Source: Cadophora sp. MPI-SDFR-AT-0126 (taxonomy: Eukaryota; Ascomycota; Leotiomycetes; Helotiales; Ploettnerulaceae). From it: a stretch of DNA of 64,000 nucleotides. This document shows, in pieces, positions 36,257 to 48,365 of the stretch. A model generated the notes under the pieces. It was not told where the DNA came from and did no database searches. It saw only the letters and a list, made by a program, of their open reading frames with translations. The stretch's first letter is position 1, and every line of letters begins with the position of its first letter. The translations under genes and the position numbers were made by a program. The stretch lies in contig JAGMVK010000011.1 of the NCBI GenBank assembly GCA_020747065.1, positions 1 to 64,000 on the forward strand, written 5' to 3'.

Positions 36257-37982
36257 TTAACTTATCACAATATCTTCCAAGCGATCTTCGATGATGCCCC
36301 ATTGACTTCCGTTCATCCAACCTTGGATGTAACATTCTCCTATCAGTCGGAACACATTTTTAGATGATGTAGGCCGAAGCATAATAGGAACAGATTGTCC
36401 AGGGAAGAAACATATATGATCTCCTTCCAGGGTGTCGGCGGGACCTAGTCCAATGAACGCCTCAGTGGTTGTAATCATTCTCCGTCCTTCACAAACACCA
36501 CAGAACAGCGTCCAGAACTCAAGCTCCCGCTCATTGTGTATAGCAGGGTGAGGTTTAATCCGGTATTCTAGCCCGAACGGCTGCTCGTTTATGAAGCCGT
36601 TCCCCATGAGTCCACCATAACATGATTTGAACATTTCTTCGTGATGTTCGTCGAAATCGACCCCGAGCGTATTTCCATCGGCGGTCGATAATCACCAGAA
36701 AACCGTGATAAGTGCCTCACCCGTGAAGTATGGCATCATGTTTATTGAGAGTTGTTCCCAGTTCTTGAGAACCCGTAAGTATGGTGCATCCGGGACCCAG
36801 TAAGTCGCCAGTATTCCCGAAGGCATCGGATCTCCGAGCATTTGAACCGAGTCAATACTGCTGCAGCGAGTATGAAGATGCTGCCCGTCCGCAGAAACAT
36901 ATGATTGAGGTATCTCTATGTGACTTGAAGCGTACTTTTCATTTCTCGGGGCTAGTATTTCACGGACGAATGAGACTGCCGTCCAATCTAGGACCCAAGA
37001 TGGCAATTCCTGAATAGACTTAGGAAACTTAACGCAGTACAGCAGAGACACGGACCGATATTTCGAGATTATCAACTTTGCGGCATTGCTGAAAACTTCC
37101 CGACATGTGAGACTGTAATCGAGGACCAGCTCCCCTGTTTGGGTATCACAGTCGATTCTGAGACAACTTGTCTAATGGATTGGTACACAGGAGCAGATAG
37201 CTGTGCCCAAGGAGGGTGAGGATTGGCCTCTCTTGAAGTAAGGCTGAAGTCCTTTTGAGACGTCTAATCAAGCTGATACACTGATGTGCCTCAATAGCAC
37301 GCTTCTCGTCATGTCGTACACAGAATGATGCTTCTGCAATATCGTCCCATCGAAACTCATGCGAGCCTATGAGAACAACACATTCCACACCAAGAACTAC
37401 CTCCTGCACGACCCACATTCTGCGGAACTATGGTCGGTGGAAGATGTTTCGAAAAGCCATCCAATTTGGTGATCCCAAGTAAGGCAGACCCAAATGTTCA
37501 ATCACAAGCGGCTCAGATCTCTAGTGTCGTCTTCAGTTTTGACTTGTGGCAACAAGCAAGCAACTCTTCCATCAAGTACAGACGAACACCCTCTATGTAT
37601 TCATCTTCTTCTCCAAGCCATATGTTGACTTTCTCAGCCTTCCGATAAATTTCCTCCATCAATGCCACCTGCTGGCCGCGCTCGAGAATATCGTCCTGAT
37701 TGATGCAGATCTGATCAGTCCACAGTGTACGGACACTTTGTAGTCGTCGGAGTTTGGTTAAGGCAAGCTGAAGATTCAATGTTAGTGGCAAGAGAGCTCC
37801 CCACAATCTAGCGGGGCCGTAGAGGTCGAGGCTCCCCAAGATAATGCCTCGTACTCTGTAACGGCGTCCAGAGACATCAAACGAAGGGTTCCGCTCAGAG
37901 GAGAGAGATGTTCCCCAGCTTTCAAGTCGAGAACACGGATATGCCGTTCCGGGAGGGTTCCATATGTGGGAGTAGCACTCAT
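36257..37982 (-). pseudogene. HET-domain (heterokaryon incompatibility) gene, inactivated
   Basis: HET blocks are recognisable in order: TEYEALSWG (37850, from the usual YEALSYxWG with residues lost), LPLTLNLQLALTKLR, LWTDQICINQDDILERGQQV (~37690), VNIWLGEED, FRRMWVVQEVVLG (~37410) and a weaker C-terminal part. Three lesions are visible: a frameshift near 37785 between the YEALSW and LPLTLN blocks, a TAG at 37428-37430 replacing the conserved Trp of RPWFRR, and a TGA at 36692-36694. HET proteins trigger programmed death on non-self fusion, so loss is common. It lies convergent with the subtilase gene, 43 bp apart. Confidence 0.75.
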
Positions 37983-38399
37983 GATGAGGCAGACTCTTGA
38001 AAAGCGATCACTGTTGAGTATTGTATTGTACTCCGGTAGTCGAACTTCAACTTCAGACCAGTGTCCGCTCTTAATATTAGGTGACCTGATGAATTGTATG
38101 ATGGGTGACGTGCATATTACATGGGTTCAAACGCATCAAAGTGATTTGCTGACGAAGGTCTTTGCAGGCCCACTGAGGGCGGTAGCATCTGCCAGTAGCG
38201 CATACCGTGTACATGTCAACAGGCAGAAAAGACTAGATGTTGCGATACAAGCGAAATTGATAGTCAATGGAGGCTGTTTCGCATCGCGGGATTCTCACAT
38301 GATGAAAAGAGCCGAGAGAGTGGCAGGGGACCAGAGACAAAACAAGAAAGGGTTCGAGACAATTCGACCATTTATGTCATTAATCACACAAATCGTACA

Positions 38400-40052
38400 T
38401 CACGCTCGATAGCAATACTCCATGAAGCACGCCGTGCAGCTAGCGGGTACATTGATTCCCCCAGCATCCAGTATGGCACACCCCAGACACTGCGCCCACC
38501 CTTTGCTGTTATTCCGACTCATAATCGCGTTTCCATTTGCAATCATTGCCGCTGAGACTGCCTTTGAAGTCTGCATCGTAAAGGTCCCAATGCCACTCTC
38601 ATAGGTGTCCTTCCTATTGGGCACCCATACCAATGTGGTGACAGAAGGATTGTTGCAGCCGAAGAGGATGGGCTTTCCAGAGGTGTAGTTGGAGTGATAT
38701 GACTCGGGTGAGGGAATAGTTGGCATGCGAGTCAATCCCGCAGAAACAGCAGCCAAGTATGAGTTGTAGATAGCGGTTCCATTAGGGTAGGCTGGAAGAG
38801 AAGCGTCATCTCCGTTGTTATCGTTGACGATAAGGAGGCTGACATTGCGAGCAGGAATGAGATGAGGTAGGATAGGACTGGTTTGTCCAGACTCTCCTCC
38901 ATCAACCATGTGCAATGTTTCCTGGTCCGAAACTCCTGATGCTGACGACAGACCGTAAAATGGATTTGGATACAACGCATAGAATGCATCAACCGCCTGC
39001 TCCAGATCCTCTGTCAAATTTGGAAAGAGTGTTTCTAAGGCCGCGATGGTTTGTCCTAAATCACTCGTGTCGACCTGTCCTAAGCTTGCTTTGCAGAAAG
39101 TATCTAGTGCTGGTGCGAGAGAGGAGTAGATGGACGCTAGGTCGTTAAAGATCTGCGAAGAGGTTCCGAGAATGAATCCGAGGTTATCGTACCCGGTGAA
39201 GCAAGTTCCATTTGGCGCAGATCCCAGATATTTGCTTGGTGTGAATGCGTTGACATCAGCTCCCCAAGATCCGGTTTCAAACGGTGTCATCTCCCAAACC
39301 GAGGCATTTGTGTCCGGTACACATGCCTCGGTCTTGATATTCGTATTGAGTGCTGCGATGATCGGGTAGGGAGTGTTGTGGGAGATGAAATTGGACTTGC
39401 TCTGTATTCCAGAAAGTGTGCTGGCAACTCCTCCTTTCGAGCCAGACAGGAGTTGATAACTTAGCAGACGTGCCCAGAGATCCGTCAGAGTCGATGTGAA
39501 GCCAGCCGACTCCTTGTCCTTGATATCACCCAGTATCTGGGCATAGGAGAAGACTGCAAGGATTCCATCGGGAGCGAGAAGTCCGTTGTTGAATGCTGAG
39601 CTCCACTGACTTGACAGGAGACTGCTGATGGTGGGGAAATCGTGATCGGCCATGGATGAGAGAAGCCAAGAGCCACCAGAAAGAGCAGATGTGTAGGTTA
39701 TGGCTTGATACAGACCGCTGGTGCTGACGGAACTGTCTCTGGAATCCATAGCCTGAATTACACCAGCTCCAGTAAGCAGAGCACGGTAGGCTCCTCCGCT
39801 AATTGAAAGACCCAGGGTCGGGAGATCTCCTGTGGTGTCGAATTCTGGATTTGTTGCCTCGAGCCATGCTCGAAGGGCGTCGTCTGCCAAGAACTTGCGT
39901 CCAGTTCGCCATGCACTCTCATCCTTAGAAAGTCCATTCGCAACTCGAACAAGGGATGCTGGGCATGTCGCTGGAGTAGGTGCGTACGCCGATTTTGCAG
40001 CTGCGCCACTAAGCAAAGCGGAGGCGATGAGTAAAAGAGAGAACATGGCCAA
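38400..40052 (-). CDS. Phospholipase B / lysophospholipase (secreted)
   Basis: A single-exon 550-residue protein of the fungal PLB (cPLA2-type catalytic domain) family that removes acyl chains from (lyso)phospholipids outside the cell. A signal peptide covers residues ~1-19 (FSLLLIASALLSGAAA). The oxyanion/Arg block is LSISGGAYRALLTGAG (82-97), the nucleophile block is SALSGGSWLL with Ser near 125, and the catalytic Asp is in MVDGGESGQ. Several N-glycosylation sites (NGT, NLT, NVS, NYT) fit a secreted protein. The family is usually 550-650 aa, so this is complete, although there is no clear GPI tail. MetAla-Met at the start leaves two possible initiators (40052 or 40046). Confidence 0.93.
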   Translation of the reverse strand: MAMFSLLLIASALLSGAAAKSAYAPTPATCPASLVRVANGLSKDESAWRTGRKFLADDALRAWLEATNPEFDTTGDLPTLGLSISGGAYRALLTGAGVIQAMDSRDSSVSTSGLYQAITYTSALSGGSWLLSSMADHDFPTISSLLSSQWSSAFNNGLLAPDGILAVFSYAQILGDIKDKESAGFTSTLTDLWARLLSYQLLSGSKGGVASTLSGIQSKSNFISHNTPYPIIAALNTNIKTEACVPDTNASVWEMTPFETGSWGADVNAFTPSKYLGSAPNGTCFTGYDNLGFILGTSSQIFNDLASIYSSLAPALDTFCKASLGQVDTSDLGQTIAALETLFPNLTEDLEQAVDAFYALYPNPFYGLSSASGVSDQETLHMVDGGESGQTSPILPHLIPARNVSLLIVNDNNGDDASLPAYPNGTAIYNSYLAAVSAGLTRMPTIPSPESYHSNYTSGKPILFGCNNPSVTTLVWVPNRKDTYESGIGTFTMQTSKAVSAAMIANGNAIMSRNNSKGWAQCLGCAILDAGGINVPASCTACFMEYCYRA

Positions 40053-40830
40053 AACCGTGGGGGGAAAAAATTAAATTGTAACGACTGGATGGCACAGCGA
40101 AGCAGGCTGGAGAGATAGAAAATCTCACGAAAGGAAAGGACTCACTGGAAATATGTAGCATTCAGTCTGATGGATGTGGGGAGTTCAGCTAGTCATGAGA
40201 ATCAAATGACCCAGTTTCATGAAGCTTTCAGTGGAGTCGCAAAATCTGTTGGGATGATACCTTGCACTTTGTGGGGTAAGAAATGCTTCAGGAAATGAAG
40301 TTTCCACTTCGTCCAAGTTCCACAAAAAGAAAAAGAAAAACTCGGAAATCTGGGGTAGGTTGAAGTCCAGGGATAGTGAGAACAACAAAGAGTCGCATCG
40401 CTTAAAGAGCGGTTGATAAGCCATCGAAGCCAGCCGTAGAGGAATGCACATTTGACTTTAACTGGGTTGAGATGAAATATCCATATTCAAATGGAGAAGT
40501 ATTAGAACTGGTCCGTGCATTGTGGATAGCTTCGCTTGTCTCAAAGCGACCTTGAAATGGATGCCAGACAACAGGCACAGACCCAGTAACCCGGAGTCGA
40601 TATGACAAATGGTGGTGAATACGTAAGTCAGGGGAGACCTTTTTCGGAGACCGGACGAGTCCGAAACATCAAAGCGGAAGTGGAACTTCAATACATTCAA
40701 CAGTCTTAGAAATCCGGTACTTTGACCTCAGTCAGGACAACTTCTGCATTTCGCTTCTCGCTGGTCAGTCCTTCTCGCATGTTTCTTGCCAAGCAATATT
40801 GATTTCGACCACAGTACCTCTTAGGCTGTT
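40053..40830. other. Intergenic region, nothing recognised
   Basis: Upstream region of the phospholipase gene and downstream region of the endoglucanase gene, both on the minus strand. It contains an A-rich tract near 40320-40340. No coding signal. Confidence 0.4.
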
Positions 40831-42194
40831 CTACACGCTATGCGCCCTTCGTGTCCGAACAATCCTTCTCTTACTTGCAATACCATCACCAGTTCGCATG
40901 CCAACAATACACTGCTTCACCATCAGCTGATCGGTGAAATTTCCGGCACTTCCGAAAGGGGTCTCAGTCAAATTATACTTGGTGTCAAAGCCTCCAGCGG
41001 ACCATCCAACATAACCCAAGTACGCATCTGGGTTTGCATTGATGAACATCAACATGTTGCAAACGTTGGTCAGACACTGCGCTATCAGCAGAAGGTTTTC
41101 AACAAGATTGGACTGCGTACCGATGGAGAGTTGCCCCCGCCAGTCTCACTCAGGATAGCCATCCTTTTATTGGCCGTCAAGAAGCTTGCCAGTGGCATGA
41201 AAGTATCCTCAATGTGATTCGAGACGCACTCCAGGTGTTGCCCACTCCCATCTACGTCGAGATATTTGTGGACGTCGAATATCAAGCTGGTATTTGACCC
41301 ATCCGGATTATGTACGGTGCTCAAGTTCCCGGCGGATCCATTACTGACGAAAGTTTGTGCACCAGTGAAGTCATTCCCTGGAAGGAGAATCATTTGTGTG
41401 GTGGCACCTGCAGCTCGGATTGCTGTCACTGCTGCTTGAACACTTTCAGCCCAGAGCTTCATATCTGGAATGTCGTGAGGTTCGTTCATGAGACCGAAGA
41501 CGACCCTGGATTCATTTGCATACTGGAAATATCAGCGGTGCCGTGGTAGATACCGGGCATACTGACCTTCGTTGCGATCTGAGACCAGAGATTTGCAAAG
41601 TCTGCATTCGAGGGACCACCCTGACCAATGATCTTCCCTTCAAAGCGAGCGTAGTTGTGAATGTCGATGGTACAGCGAGCACCTGTTGCAAGACAGGCCT
41701 TCACGAGTAAATCGTACTTATTCGCATTCGCAATGTCGAAGGTTCCACTAGCACTTCTAGCAGTATTATTCCCCACGCCAGACTCAAGAGTGTTGCTGTT
41801 GATTAGGAATTGCCAGCTAACAGCTACAAATGATCTAACATTAGTTTCTCTCGGCAGAAATATAAGGGGTCGCTTACGCAGTCGAAATATATTGAGGCCA
41901 TCGTCCTTGGAAAAATGCTGCATCTGAGCTGCGCCATCGCTAAACCCGAGCTGTGCAAGAGGAGGATTCGCGTTTGCCAAGATGGCTTTACCCTTGTTTT
42001 ATGGTCAACAATGTATGGCTTGAATCGGCTATGCTAAACTTACCATTATATCTACACCGAAATCGAAACCTGCGATATTGACTCCCTTTCCATGTCGTCA
42101 GCAACGTTAAGAAAGCGATAGAGGAACCACATACTGCCAGAGGAGAAGCGGCCGAAGCCAGAGCAAACAGAGTGGAAAATGAAAACAGCAGCAT
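40831..42194 (-). CDS. GH5 endo-beta-1,4-glucanase (secreted)
   Basis: Six exons: 42194-42135, 42085-42044, 41992-41878, 41823-41567, 41522-41121 and 41076-40831, giving 374 codons (373 aa). Exon 1 is essentially the signal peptide (MLLFSFSTLFALASAA). Diagnostic blocks are GVNIAGFDFGVDI, NIFRLPVSWQFL, CTIDIHNYARFEG, then VVFGLMNEPHDIPD with the acid/base Glu, and MAILSETGGGN with the nucleophile Glu. This is the fungal Cel5A/EglA type that cuts internal cellulose bonds. There is no CBM1, so it is a single-module enzyme. The C-terminus ends in a basic run (KRRIVRTRR) that is unusual for a secreted enzyme. An in-frame ATG 33 nt upstream (42227) would spoil the signal peptide, so 42194 is preferred. 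Confidence 0.92.
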
Positions 42195-43124
42195 GATTAT
42201 TGAATAAGATGGATGGCCTTGAGCCAAGATCTCGTGGGCTGAGACCCTGATATACTCCTGTGCGACATATACGTGGGAGATATGTCAAGTCTGACGTTGA
42301 AGAAATTGGTAATCTCATCTTCTCAAGACGGTACATGTGTGACAATGCTTGCCGCGGGATTGAAGAGTTGGGATGGGTTTTTCCACACAGGATGAGATTG
42401 AATCAAGCTTTTCATGCTAGGTCGATGAAGAAATTATGACAGCGGAACACACTCATCTCGGCCAATCGTTGACAGCAAATTCAGCAAATGTCTATGCATA
42501 GATCTTCGTGACTGTAAGCAAACCATGGATGAGACGTACCTTGCATGAGACTCGAGTATGCGATGGGGAAGCGACAGGGGTGAGTTATTAACCGGTGTCG
42601 CGAATCTTTCAGATGAATGACAACACATGGGCTCCCTGTGAAGATCTCTCAGGTTCTCAGCGTAATCATTCGATCCTCTAAATAAGTCGAAAATGGTACG
42701 CGGCGAAAAAAAGGGGGGATTGGATTCGGAAGAAATAGGAGAGAAGAGCACTTTGTGATGAAGCTAGAGGGTAGTTCGTTGACAAGGCAAATTACCCCCC
42801 GACCAGGTCGTCAAGAAAGTCAATATCAAGGCTGGAATCTCCTGACTGATGGCCAGTCTGTGTCTGATTGCAAAAACGGGTGTGTTATGTACATCCGTAT
42901 GAGGGTAGGATACATGCCTCGAGATTTCCCTCTTTTCCCGTGGTTTGCGGGACAGATTTGTCGCATCGTGGAAGTTTGCAAGTTGTGGTGCCAGGAAAAC
43001 TGTCTTTTGCTGAGCACCTAACACCCACAGATTGTGAAGAGAGCTCCTTATAAATCATATCTCATTATCCATTATGTATAACAACACATTCTATCTGCTC
43101 TGCTCACAAACTCTCCATCACCGC
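42195..43124. other. Intergenic region, nothing recognised
   Basis: About 930 bp between the endoglucanase start and the alkaline phosphatase stop (both minus strand). It presumably contains the endoglucanase promoter. No domain-bearing frame was seen. Confidence 0.4.
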
Positions 43125-45494
43125 TTACAATCCCAACACAAACCACCCAATCGCCATCTGGAACGCAACCATTCCCACCCACAGCCCTCTCTGAACAGTG
43201 TTGACTGGCGCAGCACCGGTGAAGACGGAACTGGCAGAAGCGGAGGGGCTGGTCACGGTGGTGTTACTGGGTGATGCACCGCTGCCGCGGGCTAGGCCTA
43301 GACATTCTGCCATGTTGAAGAAGATGTCGATGTTTCCGTAGACGCCGCCGAATAATTCTTGGCAGGGGCCCATGGCGAAGACGGGGACGTCGGTGAGGGA
43401 GTGGACTCCTTGAGCTTCGTAGCTATTCATCTGTTAGTGCGTGTGTGTAAGGAGGAGAGGGGTAGGCATACGTCGGCAGTGTTCCATTCGTCACGAATCC
43501 ATCTGGATTGTCCTTCGGGTTGACATAGTAATCATCCGATGGGAAGCCGGTGACGTTCGTCGCCGGGAGACGAGGTCCGGACTTGTGAACTTTGTAGTTT
43601 TCCCTGACGTCAGGATGAGCTCCGACACCTTGAGCAAGAGTGTATCGTGGGTCCCAGTTGACAGGGAAGTTGACCCCGGTATTGTATGAGATGCTGGCAT
43701 TGGTAACCGTGTATTGGCTCAGTCCCGAGTTCTGATAAACGCCAATGGCATTGCGCTTCTCGCGATCGTTGGTCTGCGAGCTGAGATATGTGGTGTCGGC
43801 GGATCCAAAGACATCGAAACCATGGCCGTGATCGGCTGTGACGATGATCAGAGTGTTGTTGAGCTCGCCAAGATCTTTCAACTTTTCAATGGTAGCCTTA
43901 ACAGTATCATCCAGCTCTAGAAGATCGCCCAATGCGCGATCGTAATCCAAAATGTGCATCTGCTTGTCAATAGAGGCAGCCTCGGACATCATGAAAAATC
44001 CTTTGTCTCCACCTCGTTCATGAAGGATATCAATGGCCTTGAGGGTCATATCTTTCAGACCAGGAAGGTCGAGAGCAGGTTGCTTGTTGCCAGATGGATT
44101 ATTGGTGGTCTTGTTCAGATTGTCCTTGTAGACATTTCGGTCAATCCAGACGGGAAGGTTTGATGTGCAGAAAATTCCAAGCGCCTTGCTATCTCCGCTG
44201 AGTGCTTCAAGGGATGTCTTGTTCGTTGAGACGGAATATCCTGCATTGGCGAATTCCTGAAAGTAGTCCTTGCCCTGGTAAGATCCAGAGCCCGGAAGGA
44301 ATTGCTCTGCACCTCCACCAAAGAACACGTCTGCTCCAGAGTAAGGAGTCCAGGTGTAATTGGTCACTCCACGAAGAGCCTGATCAATCAAAGCCCCGTA
44401 TGTATAGCGAGATCTAGAGTGTCCAGTCAAGGCAATGGGGGTAGCATCGGCGATCAAAGCTGTGCTCACAACACCAATTGCACTTCCCCAGATACGAGTG
44501 AGCAACTCGACAATTGTCTCAACCTTGGGATCATCGAAAGGATCCGCACTGGAGTCGGCATAAACTCCCATCGCGTTGACAGTCGACTTGTGTCCAGAGT
44601 AGAGGGCCGAGGCGGAGTTGGCGGAGTCCGTGATGTAGCTGTCGAGGGAGTGTGTCTTGTGTCGTTAGCTAGGCCTGATAAATTAAGCAATATGCCGGAC
44701 TTACCATCTGATGTCCCAGGACTGGGAACTTGTCCAGCTGCATCTTGGTTTGGTATTTTCCATTGATGCTCTTGTGTCCGATCAAGCGTGCTGCAGTGAT
44801 CATGTTGGTAGTCATACCGTCACCTGAAATAAGTTAGACTACCATTCTCAGTGATGTGAATCTAGAACATACCAATGAAGAGAATGACATTCTTAGCACG
44901 CTTCTGCTCCTGCAGCGGGCGCACAATCCAATTGGCAACAGTTTTGGTGCCATTGTAGTAGCTGAGAGTGGCAGTGTACTCTCCAGGCTCATACAGAGCA
45001 ACTCGTCTGTATGCCTTGGAAGTGACGCGAACAACCGATGGAGTTTTAGCATCTTGTGCGAAGAGGTCCTCGTACCAAGTGAAGTTCCAGCGTTCAAGAG
45101 TTGGCTCGGTTGTTTTGAAGAAAGTTGTTGCTGATTGAGCTGCCCCACCGGCTTTGGCGATTGTGAAACTGAAGTTTGGATCAGGGATGCCACCATTTGC
45201 CTCGGAGCCATTAATTGGAGCATGAACCTATTCTCGTATTAGATGGTAGCTCAATTGAAGGGCAATCGGCTTCACTAACCTCCAAGCGGATATCGAAGTA
45301 CTGTCCAGCGAGAAAATCGGTCTGATCGGGAGGAAGAACACAACCCAGAGCTTCACGGCGGGGTCAGCACTGCGGGGAAAGCTTGGAGAAAGCTGCGACG
45401 TACTAGGACATCCTCCAAGACGCTGAAATGTTTGTGCAGCTGTCAATGAAGCGATCGACGAAATAGCCAACGCAATTCTGGATACCGAAACCAT
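43125..45494 (-). CDS. Alkaline phosphatase, secreted/GPI-anchored
   Basis: Six exons: 45494-45404, 45350-45280, 45227-44873, 44823-44705, 44655-43472 and 43422-43125, giving 706 codons (705 aa). All five introns are 49-53 bp. A signal peptide (residues ~1-20) is followed by the alkaline phosphatase fold: VILFIGDGM with a metal-binding Asp, SYITDSANSASALYSG with the nucleophile Ser, and metal ligands in MMSEAASIDKQMH and VTADHGHGFD. The C-terminus has a Ser/Thr stretch and a hydrophobic end (VGMVAFQMAIGWFVLGL) like a GPI signal. It hydrolyses phosphomonoesters at the cell surface, so phosphate-starvation control is plausible, though no PHO element was identified. It is longer than typical because of an N-terminal domain before the catalytic part. 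Confidence 0.92.
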
Positions 45495-46689
45495 GGCTGT
45501 GGGCTTGAAAGACCGTGTCACAGTTGAACTCAATTGGGAGCTGGGAGCTGTAGCTTGCTGCAGACATCAAGGTCCCTCTCTTTTATATGAACCTGCCATC
45601 ATCGGTCCCGATCGTCAGGTACACCATAGCAAGGGTATCTATCTACCTGTCGAACAGGTCCGGGTTGTACCAAGTTTTGGTCATGATGGTTTCTGCACTT
45701 GGGATGTACATCTTCTTGGTGACAGCTTGAAGATCGGACGACGATGAATCAACGAGGAGAACCATCGCACGTGTATGCCGAAAGTCACTTGGCAGCGTCT
45801 TGGCTACAGCAGCCACAATGAACTTTCACTGTGTACCTGCCCGTTGCAGCCATCCTTATTGCTGCATCTCTGTGCCGGGGAGCTTGATGCCTGTATGCCA
45901 AGGACCGACGGGGAGGGATGAGGTAGTTTTTCTGTCAAATTTCTGGAGACATCGAGGGGAAGTCTGACGAGTGTGGTTGAGAGCGTGGCAATCTGCTTGG
46001 GGATGATTCGCTGGGGAATCGAATGCCAAGTTTGTGGCTGGAATCAAGCATGGCTGGTGTCCACAAGGCGTTTTGGTAGAAGAATCAGCTGCGGGGGAGG
46101 CCGATAAAATGACAGATTCCCCCACGTGCGACAGGAATCATGGAAATACTGGTTGTGATCTTGCCGTTGGTTTTAATGTCGTTGGATTGAAGGTTGGGAG
46201 AATGAAGGAGAAAAGAAGAGAGGGACAGAATGGCTGCTGACAAATGATTTTCGGGCATGTCCGTGTCTAGAGGTCCAACGACAGTGACACCGTATGAGCT
46301 TCATCAACAGCCGCCATACGACATTGTGTTATCTGAGCGACAACCATCTGCGATTGGCGACAATTCTGGTTTACATCACGGTCGAGATATTAGTGTTTTA
46401 GTGAAATGGGTCTGCAACCGTTAGACCTGGAACTCGGCATCTGCTGTGAAGTGAAAGAAGTCTCAGTTGAAAGCAACAGGTGCAGGAATTGGCCAAAGGG
46501 ACAACATCTGCACATCTAAGCAATGTCTTACTGAGCAATGACTCATATCGCGGAGACACGGTGCACTGTTAGACTCGTGAGGCTATTCAATGCCAAAGCC
46601 TCGAAGACAGGGAGAAGCAAGATACAACGACAACATCCACATCTACAGGCTAAGTGAACTTTTCATTCAATGATCACCGCCAACTGCAG
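45495..46689. other. Intergenic region, nothing recognised
   Basis: The promoter of the alkaline phosphatase lies at its left end; the region ends at the SSADH stop. Short open frames here lack any domain. Confidence 0.4.
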
Positions 46690-48365
46690 CTAAACCGAAA
46701 CATTGATCAACATAGACTTCACAGCCAGATACTCCTGAATCCCCTGAGCACCTCCTTCACGACCATACCCACTCTCCTTGACACCGCCAAACGGATTCTC
46801 GGCCGCACTCAACATGCCTTGATTCACACCCACCATACCAACCTCGAGCGCCTCCACCACACGCCAGGATCTCGCCATATTCTCTGTGATGATGAACCCT
46901 CCAAGACCGACGTCACAGTCGTTGGCGAGGTTGATGGCTTCTTCTTCCGTGTCGAACTTATACAAGCCGACGACTGGAGCGAACGTTTCTTCGCGGGTTG
47001 TCAACATCTCTTTGCTCATGTTCTTGATGATGGTGGGTTGGATGAAGTATCCCTTCATTCCTTGAATTGGGGCGCCGCCTAGGACTACTTGTCCGCCATG
47101 TTTCTTTGCATCTATTGGCGTCTATCAGTTCTGGCCTGACCTCTGTGTGTGGAAGATCACCCACCGTTGATATGATTCATGGCCTTCTCAACAGCCCTCT
47201 CATGCGTCAACGGCCCAATACTAACCCCCTCATCCGTCCCCCTCCCAACCTTCAACTCCCCAATCCTCTTCATCAACGCTTCTGCGAACTGGTCATAAAT
47301 CCCTTTCTGCACCATAATCCGATTAGCAGTAACACACGTCTGTCCGGAATTCCGCAGTTTCGCAACAATACACGCCTCGACCGCCGTCTCAATCTTCGCA
47401 TCATCAAAAACAATGAACGGACTATTCCCACCAAGCTCCAAACTCATTTTCTTGATGGTGCCTGCGCAGTGCGCTGCGAGGATCTTGCCGACGCGTGTAC
47501 TGCCTGTGAAGCTAACTTTCTTGACTTTCTTATTGGTGCAGAGCTCTTTACCCACTTCTGCGACAAGGTCAAGCGTTGTGATGACGTTGATGGTTCCAGC
47601 TGGGAAACCAGCTTCGTGAGCAAGTACTGCCTGTGCTAGAGCGCTGAGAGGTGTTTCACCAGCTGGTTTCCAGACCTGTCCGCAAAACACTCGTCAATCA
47701 GAACTCAACTTAACTCAACTCATTTCAGCCCAACTCAAAACTCCTCCCAATTCCCGTCAAATTCCCTTCGTTTAAATCCAAACTGGAAAGCAGAAGAAAA
47801 GTTCAGCCAGACTCACAGTCGTACACCCCGCCGCCAACGCCGCCCCAACCTTCCTCGTAATCATCGCAATCGGGAAATTCCATGGCGCCAAACAAGCCGC
47901 CACCCCCAGCGGCTGCTTGAACGTCAAAATCCTCTGATTCACATTCGCACTCGGTATAAACTCCCCATACGTCCTCTCCGCCTCGCCCGCAAACCACTCC
48001 AAAAAGCTCGTCGCGTACAGCACCTCGCCTCTAGCTTCCGCTAGCGTCTTCCCGTTCTCGAGAGTCAGGATCAGGGCGAGGTCGTCGATGTGTTTGAGGT
48101 TAAGGTCGTTCCATTTGCGGAGGAGGCGGGCGCGGTCGCGGCCGGTGGTTTTTGAGAAGGTAGGGAAGGCGGAGTGGGCTGCGTCGATGGCGAGGGCTGT
48201 GTCGGGAGCTCCCATCTCGGGGATGTCGGCGAGGTGGGTGAGGGTTGAGGGATCGAGGACGGGGAAGGTTTTGTTGGATTTGGAGGGGACCCATTGGCCG
48301 TTTATAAAGGCTTTGGTTTGGAGGAGGTCTTTGCGTTTGAGGTCTGAGAGGGAGGTTGGTGGCAT
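46690..48365 (-). CDS. Succinate-semialdehyde dehydrogenase (NAD(P)+)
   Basis: Three exons: 48365-47817, 47675-47165 and 47111-46690, giving 494 codons (493 aa), the usual length. It oxidises succinate semialdehyde to succinate in the GABA shunt. Aldehyde dehydrogenase signatures: PWNFPIAMITRKVGAALAAG (cofactor/substrate tunnel), FTGSTRVGK (NAD-binding), LELGGNSPFIVFDD with the general-base Glu, NSGQTCVTANR with the catalytic Cys, and the PFGGVKESGYGREGG end typical of GabD/Uga2. No clear mitochondrial presequence, so a cytosolic location is likely. The specific substrate is inferred from the GabD-like flavour rather than proven. Confidence 0.92.

Noticed and set aside
37966..38412. 148-codon plus-strand frame
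   Set aside because: Lies between and opposite the HET relic and the phospholipase gene; no domain, amino-acid composition random.
40818..42230. Upstream ATG at 42227 as the endoglucanase start
   Set aside because: It would add 11 residues (MAQGHPSYSII) before a clean signal peptide; the ATG at 42194 gives a canonical secretion signal.
46654..47639. Two long plus-strand frames
   Set aside because: Antisense to the SSADH gene, whose catalytic motifs and splice sites are unambiguous.
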